DNA of 47,583 nucleotides from Prevotella sp. (GTDB lineage Bacteria > Bacteroidota > Bacteroidia > Bacteroidales > Bacteroidaceae), in NCBI GenBank assembly GCA_017458005.1, contig JAFTGH010000064.1, forward strand, positions 1 through 47,583. The letters run 5' to 3'. The notes below the pieces were generated by a model, which saw only the letters and a program-made list of their open reading frames with translations, was not told the origin of the DNA and did not search any database. Positions 33,056-40,915 of this stretch are shown here, piece by piece. The position numbers were made by a program, and so were the translations under genes. Every line of letters begins with the position of its first letter. Position 1 is the stretch's first letter.

Positions 33056-34495
33056 TCACAATAGCGGTGAGAGCAGGCGGGTGAGACTCTCCCACAAGCG
33101 CTTCTTGAAAGAGGGATGAATCCTTTGGGGGAGATCGCCCAAGAGGACTGACTGCTCCTGATCTTTCAGGAAGATATTCTTCATACGCAAGGCGATTCCC
33201 TCGTCGTAGATAAACACATTCGCCTCGAAATTATTCTCGAAGGAACGGAAGTCGACATTGGTGGAGCCACAGGTGGTCAGCGAGTCGTCACACACCATCA
33301 TCTTGGAGTGGAGGAACCCCGACTCATAGAGATATACTTTGACGCCTGCCTCGTAAGCCTCACGAAGGTAGGAGCGTGATGCCCACTCCACGAAACGGGC
33401 ATCGGAACGACGGGGACAGAGGATGCGTACATCGACACCTGCCACTGAAGCGGTCTTCAAAGCAAAGAGCACGGGTTCGTTGGGCAGGAAATAAGGTGTC
33501 TCGATATAGATATAACGACGTGCCGACTGGATGGCATGGACATAGCCCTGCATAATCTCGGGATAGGGATTGGTGGGACCACTGGTGACCACTTGCACCA
33601 AGCAGTTGTTTGGTGAGAGGTGAGAGGTGAGAGGTAAGAGGTTAGGATAATAGACACGGTCGGTAATCAAGGTGCGGTCGACGAAATACCAGTCGACGAG
33701 GAAGGCACGTTGGATGCCATAGACGGCACCACCTGTCATACGCAACATCGTATCACGCCATGGCTGATCACCTGTTCCCTTCACATAGCGCAAGGCGATA
33801 TTCATTCCGCCGATATACCCCACCCTGCCATCGATGACGATCAGTTTTCGGTGGTTGCGATAGTTGACCTTACTCGTAAATGAGGGGAAGCGCACAGGCA
33901 GGTAGGGAGTTACCTCGATACCCTCCTCTCGCATCCGCTCGAAGAAGGCATGCCCCACATTCCAGCAGCCCACATCATCATAGATGACACGGATATGCAC
34001 CCCCGCCCTCGCCTTATCGATGAGCGCATCGGCGACCAGTCGTCCTAAAGCATCGTCCTCGAAGATATACATATCGATATGGATATGATGAGTCGCCTGG
34101 GCGATGTCCCGCAGCAACTCAGGGAAGAAGGCATAGCCGTCAGTCATGATATCCACCTGATTGTCTTTGAAAGGTAAGGAGAAAGACTGGTTGACAAAGA
34201 GGTCGACCAACTGCTTCTGTCGCTCAGGCACCCGCAGGTTCTGTTGCTCCACGAAACTCAACATGGAGCGTTTCGTCAACTGGTCGAGGCTGCGCTGACT
34301 GACCAGTCGCTCCTTGCGATGGTTGATGCCGAAGAAGAGGTAGAACACCAGTCCGATGACAGGCACGAAGATGATCACCAACGCCCACGCCATCGTCTTG
34401 GCAGGCTGACGGTTGTCCATCACCACATGGATGACAGCCAAGGCGATGACGACCCACATCAGGGTAACACCTGTGATATATAGTAGTGACTGCAT
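33056..34495 (-). CDS. cls: Cardiolipin synthase (phospholipase D family)
   Basis: Makes cardiolipin from two phosphatidylglycerol molecules at the inner membrane. There are two N-terminal membrane helices (about 5-25 and 36-56, PLDc_N) and two HKD catalytic motifs: NYRNHRKLIVIDGRVGYIGG near residue 222 and LHSKMMVCDDSLTTCGSTNV near residue 398. The length of 479 residues is normal. The ATG at 34495 directly abuts the dnaG stop codon, so the two are translated from one message. A 7-base tandem repeat is embedded in the coding sequence at 33612-33646 (residues about 283-295, NLLPLTSHLSPNN), between the two active-site motifs. The reading frame is intact in this copy. Confidence 0.93.
   Translation of the reverse strand: MQSLLYITGVTLMWVVIALAVIHVVMDNRQPAKTMAWALVIIFVPVIGLVFYLFFGINHRKERLVSQRSLDQLTKRSMLSFVEQQNLRVPERQKQLVDLFVNQSFSLPFKDNQVDIMTDGYAFFPELLRDIAQATHHIHIDMYIFEDDALGRLVADALIDKARAGVHIRVIYDDVGCWNVGHAFFERMREEGIEVTPYLPVRFPSFTSKVNYRNHRKLIVIDGRVGYIGGMNIALRYVKGTGDQPWRDTMLRMTGGAVYGIQRAFLVDWYFVDRTLITDRVYYPNLLPLTSHLSPNNCLVQVVTSGPTNPYPEIMQGYVHAIQSARRYIYIETPYFLPNEPVLFALKTASVAGVDVRILCPRRSDARFVEWASRSYLREAYEAGVKVYLYESGFLHSKMMVCDDSLTTCGSTNVDFRSFENNFEANVFIYDEGIALRMKNIFLKDQEQSVLLGDLPQRIHPSFKKRLWESLTRLLSPLL
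33612..33646. repeat. Heptanucleotide tandem repeat inside cls
   Basis: The plus strand reads GGTGAGA three times, then GGTAAGA and GGTTAGG: five 7-base units. Seven is not a multiple of three, so gain or loss of one unit would shift the cls frame. The encoded segment lies in a non-catalytic loop. Confidence 0.8.
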
Positions 34496-36415
34496 CTATC
34501 GCCCAAGTTTTATACTTAACTGCTGATAAATCTCATTCAGTCGTTCGAACTCTTCCTTGAACTCCTGGCTCTTGTAAATCTCCGGATTTGTCTTGAGTTC
34601 GTTCATGAGTTCCTTCTTCCGCTCGTTCACAATGACATAGCGGAAGTCGAGAATCAGGTGCTCCACCTGTTGGCGCATGCCCTGTTCCGTCTGTTTCATC
34701 TCGAAGCCACGTCCCAGTTGGTAGTTATCCACGGCGAGGCGGGTGGCAAGTTGGCTCACCTCGATATCAGGATGCTGGGTGAAATAGGTCTCTGCCTTGA
34801 AACCGTCCTCCATGGAATGCATCACCGCCTCATGCAGGATACGGTTATAGAGGTCGTTGCTGAAGGAGAGACCGTCGCCACTGAAGTCGAAATCAATATA
34901 CTGGGCGACATTCATATCGATGAAGCCGCCATCCTCGGTCTCCAGTCCCCTCATAATCACCATATCGCCATGACGGATAATCAGTTGGATGAGCATACGC
35001 TCCACCTCTGAGGTCTGCTCCTGAAGTGTATGCAGTCCTATCGGCTCTGGGGGTGTCTCCTGCTCCTGTTGCCGCTCCTCACGCTCCGCCTCCTTGCGCT
35101 GCTCCTCCTTGTCGCCAGCGATATACTTATTCGTCTGCGATATCAGTGTCCGCTCGTCTACGTCCAATCGGCGGGAACAGTCGGAGATATAGGCAGAGCG
35201 CACGATGGAATCAGGTATCACACTCACGGAGCGCACGATGCTGTTTATCGCCTCGGCTCGTTTGATAGGGTCTTTCACCCCTTTCAGCAACAGGTCGGTC
35301 TTAAACTGGATGAAGTCGGTCTGATGGTCCTCGATGTATTGTCGGAACTCCGTTGCCGTATGCTTGCGGGAGAAAGAGTCGGGGTCATCGCCGTCAGGCA
35401 ACAGCAGCACCTTCACGTTCATTCCCTCTTGCAGCAGCATGTCAGTACCACGCATAGCGGCATGGATACCAGCCTCATCGCCGTCGTAGAGCAATACGAT
35501 ATTCTGAGTAAAACGGCGCAGCAGACGAATCTGGTAGACAGAGAGCGCCGTACCTGAGTTTGCCACCACGTTCTCCAGTCCACACTGATGCATCGCTATC
35601 ACGTCGGTATAGCCCTCCACCATATAGACACAGTCCTCTTTGACAATTGCTTTCTTCGCTTGGAAGATACCATATAACTCCCGTTCCTTATGATAGATCT
35701 CTGAGTCGGGCGAGTTGACGTATTTCTGCTGCACGCCCTTTGTGGCGGCATCGAGTTTTCTGCCACCAAAGGCGACCACCTTACCACTGACATTCAACCA
35801 AGGGAAGATGGCACGACCCGCAAAACGGTCGTAGATGCCACGCTCGTTCTCTATACATAATCCTGTCTTGACGAGATACTCGTCCTTATAGCCCTTACGA
35901 CGTGCCTCATTGACAAGGGCGTCACGCTTGGTGAGGGCAAAGCCCAACTGAAACTTCTTGATGATATCGTCACGGATTCCACGACTACGGAAATACTGTT
36001 TACCGATAGCCTGTCCGTCGACATCCTGATTCAGTATCTCATGAAAATACTGACAAGCCCACTCGTTGACGATAAACATCGACTCACGGTCACTCTGCTC
36101 CTTCTTCTCCTCGTCGGAGAGTTCGCGCTCCTCAATCTCGATGTTGTATTTCCTCGCCAACCAGCGCAGCGCCTCCGGATAGGTAATCTGCTCGTGCTTC
36201 ATCAGGAAATTGACAGCATTGCCTCCCTCACCGCAGGCAAAGCAATGACATATCTGCTTCGAGGGCGACACCATGAACGACGGGGTCTTGTCGTCATGGA
36301 AAGGACACAAGCCCTTATAGTTCACCCCCGCCTTGCGGAGGCTCACGAACTCGCCCACCACATCCACAATATTGGTGGCATCCATGATCTTGTCTATCGT
36401 CGCTCTGTCAATCAT
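34496..36415 (-). CDS. dnaG: DNA primase DnaG
   Basis: Synthesises RNA primers at the replication fork. The CHC2 zinc finger is visible (GLCPFHDDKTPSF and QICHCFACGEGG; C37, H40, C58, C61). The TOPRIM core shows VYMVEGYTDVIAMHQCG and VLLYDGDEAGIHAAMRG with the metal-binding acids. A Glu/Gln-rich linker (about 440-460) leads to the C-terminal DnaB-interacting domain. The length of 639 residues is normal. It lies 20 bases downstream of the sensor kinase gene with no promoter box between them, and cls follows with no gap, so this essential gene seems to share a transcript with two sensor proteins. Confidence 0.96.
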   Translation of the reverse strand: MIDRATIDKIMDATNIVDVVGEFVSLRKAGVNYKGLCPFHDDKTPSFMVSPSKQICHCFACGEGGNAVNFLMKHEQITYPEALRWLARKYNIEIEERELSDEEKKEQSDRESMFIVNEWACQYFHEILNQDVDGQAIGKQYFRSRGIRDDIIKKFQLGFALTKRDALVNEARRKGYKDEYLVKTGLCIENERGIYDRFAGRAIFPWLNVSGKVVAFGGRKLDAATKGVQQKYVNSPDSEIYHKERELYGIFQAKKAIVKEDCVYMVEGYTDVIAMHQCGLENVVANSGTALSVYQIRLLRRFTQNIVLLYDGDEAGIHAAMRGTDMLLQEGMNVKVLLLPDGDDPDSFSRKHTATEFRQYIEDHQTDFIQFKTDLLLKGVKDPIKRAEAINSIVRSVSVIPDSIVRSAYISDCSRRLDVDERTLISQTNKYIAGDKEEQRKEAEREERQQEQETPPEPIGLHTLQEQTSEVERMLIQLIIRHGDMVIMRGLETEDGGFIDMNVAQYIDFDFSGDGLSFSNDLYNRILHEAVMHSMEDGFKAETYFTQHPDIEVSQLATRLAVDNYQLGRGFEMKQTEQGMRQQVEHLILDFRYVIVNERKKELMNELKTNPEIYKSQEFKEEFERLNEIYQQLSIKLGR

Positions 36416-36435
36416 GATCTTATTATTTTCTCACG

Positions 36436-38340
36436 TTAAAGAGGTAACTCCACCACAAAGCGGCAACCGTCATGATAACTGGTGTCAAGGGTGAGGCTGC
36501 CGCCCAGATTCTGAATATGGCGCTTCGTCAGAGGAAGTCCTAAGCCCAAGCCCTCTGAGAGGTCATCAACCTTGGTGAATGGCACAAATATCTGCTCGTA
36601 GTATTCCTCTGAGATACCAGAGCCTGTGTCCTCAAAAACAAATCGAACCCTCGTGTCTGTCTTCGAGACATGCAGGGTGATATGCTGACCATCAGAATAC
36701 TTTGCCGAGTTATACAGGATCTCGCGCAGACTGCGCATCAGATAAAGGCGACTGGTACGGATACAGAACGAATCGGGAAGTTCTGTCTTGAAGATAACAG
36801 GAAGATCAGGGAAATGAAGATTGGTGTTGGCTACGCTCTCACGTGCCACCTCATTACACGACACCTCCTCATAGTTCCGACTACTCATCTCCTCCGAGAG
36901 CCCCGTGTCCGAACTGTCGTAAAGCATCAGCACCATACGGTTGAGGGTCATGGAGTTATGACTCATCGTATCCGTAATATTCCTCACCTCGTCGACTGGC
37001 AGGTCCTTGATGCTGTCTCGTAACACCTGTGCAAACCCCATGATGATATTCAGCGGAGTACGTATCTGATGTGTCATGTTCTGGATGAACACCGTCTTCT
37101 GACGGTCAGCCTCCTGCACCAGCAGACTTGCCTGCTGGAGTTCCTCATTACGACGGGCGGTCTCCTCGTTTACCTTCTGTATCTGGCTGATATGACGGGC
37201 AAGGGACTCCTGCATGGCGGCGAAACTGTTCTGCAGCCGTCCTACGGCATCCACCCTACTACTGCGTGGAATCCGCTCGTCATAATGACCTTCCGCCATG
37301 CGTTGCGACTGGTCTACAAGGCGGTTCAAGGGACGAATGGCATGCGTGACAATCTTACGGCAGAGCCATAGTATCAGAACCAGACCGACAGCAATCAATG
37401 CCAGGATAATATAGGTCAACTGATTATAACTCCGAAGGATGTCACTATCCGGACAGACAAGGGCAAGGCTCCAGTCGGTGCCGTCCACAGGACAATAACT
37501 CACCTGGCAGGGCTCTTCGTAGACACGAACCTTCATCATCCCCTGATGTCCTGTCGTCATCTCATGTCCTAAGGCGATGATATCTGGATGGCTACGGGCA
37601 TTTGCCACGTCGAAGATGGTCTGGCTGACCAGTCGGGTGGAGTCTGGATGCACATAATAGTGCCCGTCCGCACCCAACAGCAAGAAATAGGCATTCGGAT
37701 AGGGTTTCTCCTCTGCGATCACATCCGCGAGCATGTCCAGCGACAAGTCGGTGGAGATGACTCCGACAAACTTCCCGTCAACATAAAGGGGTTTGCAGTA
37801 AGAGGCTATCATCCCCTCTGCTGACAGCGTTCCCTCGTTGAAGTCGTCAAAAGGATCCACCCAACACGCCTTTCCCAACTCCCGTGGTGTCTTGTACCAC
37901 ACCTTATCGAAATACTCGTATTCCGCCTCACGGACGGTCGTGATACTATCGCCCTCACGGACGGAGTAGGCGGAGAAATATCTGCCATATTGGGGAAACA
38001 TATCCGGCTCCATCGTGATAGAGCATCCGTTGACATTGGCATTCAGTTGGACGATACGACGGGAATAGGAAAGCAAGTCATCGGGCTGCAGGTTTTCTGT
38101 CACAAGCCAGTCGTTCGAGTAAGTTGCCACCTCCACCGTACCCAGATAACGCTTCACACGCTGGGCGGTCGTATTCAGCACACTGGCAGCATGCTCCATT
38201 GCCTCCTGCTTGATATGCCTGCGTGACCGGATGAACAAGAGTCCCAACGACACGAGGAAGATGAGCACGGTCATCAACAGGATGCTGATACTCAGTTTCA
38301 GCGACAGCGACTGACGGATATGGCGTAACTTGTTCCTCAT
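36436..38340 (-). CDS. Membrane sensor histidine kinase with dCache-like domain
   Basis: Predicted periplasm-sensing kinase of 634 residues. Order: membrane helix (about 17-38), a periplasmic dCache-like domain (about 45-300, with VWYKTPRELGKACWVDPFDD and YYVHPDSTRLV), a second helix (about 308-328), HAMP (330-385), a coiled coil, HisKA with phosphoacceptor H424 in QNMTHQIRTPLNII, and an HATPase domain ending the protein (N-box REILYNSAKYSD, G1 FEDTGSGIS, G2 GLGLGLPLTKRHIQNLGG). All catalytic elements are present. There is no fused receiver and no response regulator gene in the window. It begins four bases after the end of a paralogous but degenerate sensor, with which it may form a pair. The dCache region suggests a small organic ligand. 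Confidence 0.92.
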   Translation of the reverse strand: MRNKLRHIRQSLSLKLSISILLMTVLIFLVSLGLLFIRSRRHIKQEAMEHAASVLNTTAQRVKRYLGTVEVATYSNDWLVTENLQPDDLLSYSRRIVQLNANVNGCSITMEPDMFPQYGRYFSAYSVREGDSITTVREAEYEYFDKVWYKTPRELGKACWVDPFDDFNEGTLSAEGMIASYCKPLYVDGKFVGVISTDLSLDMLADVIAEEKPYPNAYFLLLGADGHYYVHPDSTRLVSQTIFDVANARSHPDIIALGHEMTTGHQGMMKVRVYEEPCQVSYCPVDGTDWSLALVCPDSDILRSYNQLTYIILALIAVGLVLILWLCRKIVTHAIRPLNRLVDQSQRMAEGHYDERIPRSSRVDAVGRLQNSFAAMQESLARHISQIQKVNEETARRNEELQQASLLVQEADRQKTVFIQNMTHQIRTPLNIIMGFAQVLRDSIKDLPVDEVRNITDTMSHNSMTLNRMVLMLYDSSDTGLSEEMSSRNYEEVSCNEVARESVANTNLHFPDLPVIFKTELPDSFCIRTSRLYLMRSLREILYNSAKYSDGQHITLHVSKTDTRVRFVFEDTGSGISEEYYEQIFVPFTKVDDLSEGLGLGLPLTKRHIQNLGGSLTLDTSYHDGCRFVVELPL

Positions 38341-38344
38341 CTTC

Positions 38345-39859
38345 TTATTCCTTTACTTCCTTTAATGAGGCGTCCAATAGTTCGTTGAGCAACACGGTGA
38401 CCACCTTACCCTGCTCCTCTATATGCGCCACCACTTGGTTAGCGTCCTGAGAGTCCATCTCCTGACAATGCGCACAGAGGGTTGCGACATCTGTCTCTAT
38501 AGCACTGACGGGAACCGTCATCTGATTGGTCATATTATGGAGGAAAGCCGTCTTGACGCGATCTGACTCCCTCACCTGCTCATAAGCCTCTGTCAAAACC
38601 TCTCCTCGTGAGCGAAGGTCCTCCGTCAACCGCTTCAGTTCTCCCACGTGGGCAGACAGTGCCTGCTGCATCTGCTGGAAATGGTCTTGCAGACGACCCA
38701 CCTCATCCTCCTGCTGACTGTCTGGAATAGGCTCGTCATAATGTCCCTCCGCAATACGCTGGGCGGATTTGGAAAGCATCCTCAACGGCAACAACTGATG
38801 ATGAGCGATAGCCCAACAACCAACCAATAGAAGGAGCAGTCCCGCAATCGCGATACCGATGACGATATACAAGAGTTCATTGTACTCCCCAAAGATATCA
38901 GCCTCAGGATAGACAATACCTATGCTCCAGCCCGCATCATCCAGCGAGCGTCCTGGCACCTCAGCACGTTTGAAGGGCTTGTAGAACACATAACTGTCGA
39001 CCCCAGCCACCTTGAAATGCTTATAGCCTGTCTCGCCTGCTATCATTGCCTTTCCTACCTCTATCAACTCATGGTCATCCTTGTAGTCCATGATGGAGCG
39101 ATGAAAGAGTTTGGTACTATCTGGATGGACGATATACGAGCCGTCACTTCCCAGCAAGGTAGCATAGGAGTTTGGAGACGGTTTTGCCGACAGCACAATC
39201 TGGGAGAGCAAGGGCAGCGACACATCCACGGCAAACACTCCCACTGGTCGCCCCTCGGCACTATAAATCGGCAGGCAGAAGGTAATGATTGCCTCTCCCT
39301 CTGTCTGGTTGTCTTTCAAGGGGTTCAACCAACAAGGATGTCCCGTCTCCATCGGTTGGGTATACCATATCTGCTCCGTATAGGGGACATTCCCGAAAGT
39401 CTCTGCCTGAATGATGGGCGAGTCTGACATTTGGAGAGAGTCCGCACTGGCATGGTGGACGTAAGCCATGAAATACTGCCCATGGTCCTTGTAATAATAA
39501 GGCTCGTAAGCAATAGCACAGCCAGCGACATAGGGATTGGTCTCTACGATCTTACGACTATAGGTGAACATCCGCTCTGGCTGGTTGAGATGGTTTATCA
39601 GGTCCCAATAGATATTACCCGATGACTGCTCTACGCTCAGCAACACATTATCCACTTGGCGCACCGTGCTCTCCAGCGTCTGCTCGGCTTTCTGCCTCGC
39701 CTCCTTCTTCACCACCTTTCTCGAAAAATGGAACATGATGAGGAGCGCTACGGTCAGCAGCGTCGCTATCGCAGATACGATCATCAGACTGATTCGTACG
39801 GATAAGGTCCTAGTGACGAACTTAGTCGGTAGTAATATCACGGTTGCAAATTTACGCAT
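38345..39859 (-). CDS. Degenerate sensor kinase: dCache-HAMP with dead HisKA and no ATPase domain
   Basis: Paralogue of the adjacent kinase: helix (about 24-43), dCache-like domain (about 50-320; IWYTQPMETGHPCWLNPLKD and YIVHPDSTKLF align with its neighbour), helix (about 330-350), HAMP (350-405) and coiled coil. The HisKA-like helix reads LHNMTNQMTVPVSAI where the neighbour has IQNMTHQIRTPLNII, so the phosphoacceptor His is Asn (N445). The protein stops about 55 residues later without any HATPase domain. The stop is four bases before the next start, so this is a stable gene arrangement and not an obvious frameshift. A TAAATTTG sequence overlaps codons 2-5, so the true start could lie slightly downstream (for example the GTG at codon 7). 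It probably acts by pairing with the full kinase. Confidence 0.85.
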   Translation of the reverse strand: MRKFATVILLPTKFVTRTLSVRISLMIVSAIATLLTVALLIMFHFSRKVVKKEARQKAEQTLESTVRQVDNVLLSVEQSSGNIYWDLINHLNQPERMFTYSRKIVETNPYVAGCAIAYEPYYYKDHGQYFMAYVHHASADSLQMSDSPIIQAETFGNVPYTEQIWYTQPMETGHPCWLNPLKDNQTEGEAIITFCLPIYSAEGRPVGVFAVDVSLPLLSQIVLSAKPSPNSYATLLGSDGSYIVHPDSTKLFHRSIMDYKDDHELIEVGKAMIAGETGYKHFKVAGVDSYVFYKPFKRAEVPGRSLDDAGWSIGIVYPEADIFGEYNELLYIVIGIAIAGLLLLLVGCWAIAHHQLLPLRMLSKSAQRIAEGHYDEPIPDSQQEDEVGRLQDHFQQMQQALSAHVGELKRLTEDLRSRGEVLTEAYEQVRESDRVKTAFLHNMTNQMTVPVSAIETDVATLCAHCQEMDSQDANQVVAHIEEQGKVVTVLLNELLDASLKEVKE

Positions 39860-39897
39860 TTTTTACGATATATCCGCCATTATCAAGGATTTTTTAC

Positions 39898-39905
39898 TAT
39901 CTTTG
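39898..39905 (+). promoter_or_regulatory. -7 box of the esterase/pseudo-HAD gene
   Basis: TATCTTTG lies 20 bases before ATG 39926, in the 66-base gap between divergent genes. Confidence 0.55.
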
Positions 39906-39925
39906 CACCTGTCAAGTATCATCTT

Positions 39926-40915
39926 ATGGAAAATCCTTATACAAAACAATATCCAGAACTGATGGCAGGCAAGACCGTCCTATACGTTCATGGTTTTGCC
40001 AGCAGCGGTCAGTCTGGAACAGTTTCACGACTTCGTGAGGTCATGCCACAGGCAAGAGTGATAGCCCCCGACCTGCCCATCCATCCGCAGGAGGCTATCG
40101 ACCTGTTGCACCAGACATGTGAGCAGGAGCGTCCCCACCTGATTATCGGCACCTCGATGGGAGGCATGTACACCGAGCAACTCTATGGCTATGACCGTAT
40201 CTGTGTGAATCCCGCACTGGAGATGGGAGAGACGATGAAGGCTCACGGCATGACGGGAACCCAGCAGTTCCAGAACCCCCGACTGGATGGTGTCCAGGAG
40301 TTCTATGTCGACAAAACACTCATCAAGGAATACAAGGAGCAGTCTGAGCATCGCTTTGAGGGCATCAACGCAGAAGAGCAACAACGGGTCTATGGGCTCT
40401 TTGGGGATGAGGACACGACGGTAGACACGTACGACCTCTTCCATGAGCACTACCCACAGGCTATCCATTTCCATGGGGAGCATCGCATGAACGATAAGTC
40501 GTTCATGCATTCTGTCGTACCCGTCATCCGCTGGATTGACGACCAGCAGGAGAAGCGGGAACGTCCTATCATCTATATAGGTATCGAATGTCTGATAGAC
40601 GCCTACCAGAAGCCCACCAGTTCCATGATGAAGGCGGTGCGTATGCTGATAGAGCATTACCAAGTGTTTTTCGTCGCCACTCCGCCCACGTATGCCACAA
40701 CCATGCCGTGGTTAGAGGAGCACGTCAATGTCCCTGCCTGGCATCACACCATCTACACAGACCGTCGTGACCTTTTGTATGGTGACTATCTGATAGCCTC
40801 CCCTACACAGGGGAGTTCAGAGGGGTCATTGGCAACCCTCCTTGAATACGGCTCCGACACCTTCAAGACTTGGGAAGAAATCATTGAATACTTCTCACGC
40901 CTCGGAGGGCAGTAG
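39926..40915 (+). CDS. YqiA-like alpha/beta hydrolase fused to a degenerate NT5C/HAD-like domain
   Basis: Two-part cytosolic protein. Residues 15-205 are a small alpha/beta hydrolase of the YqiA/YcfP (UPF0227) type: VLYVHGFASSGQSGT, nucleophile elbow IIGTSMGGMYTEQL (S77), acid in GDEDTTVD and probable His in HFHGEHRM. Residues 213-329 resemble the 5'(3')-deoxyribonucleotidase (NT5C) branch of HAD phosphatases: PIIYIGIECLIDAYQKP aligns with the nucleophile strand, VFFVATPP with motif II, and TDRRDLLYGDYLIASP with the RKDLV-GDYLIDD region. The DxD nucleophile pair is replaced by G219 and E221, and the later Asp by A291, so the HAD half should be catalytically dead. The 3' end overlaps the convergent gene by 21 bases. 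Confidence 0.78.
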   Translation: MENPYTKQYPELMAGKTVLYVHGFASSGQSGTVSRLREVMPQARVIAPDLPIHPQEAIDLLHQTCEQERPHLIIGTSMGGMYTEQLYGYDRICVNPALEMGETMKAHGMTGTQQFQNPRLDGVQEFYVDKTLIKEYKEQSEHRFEGINAEEQQRVYGLFGDEDTTVDTYDLFHEHYPQAIHFHGEHRMNDKSFMHSVVPVIRWIDDQQEKRERPIIYIGIECLIDAYQKPTSSMMKAVRMLIEHYQVFFVATPPTYATTMPWLEEHVNVPAWHHTIYTDRRDLLYGDYLIASPTQGSSEGSLATLLEYGSDTFKTWEEIIEYFSRLGGQ

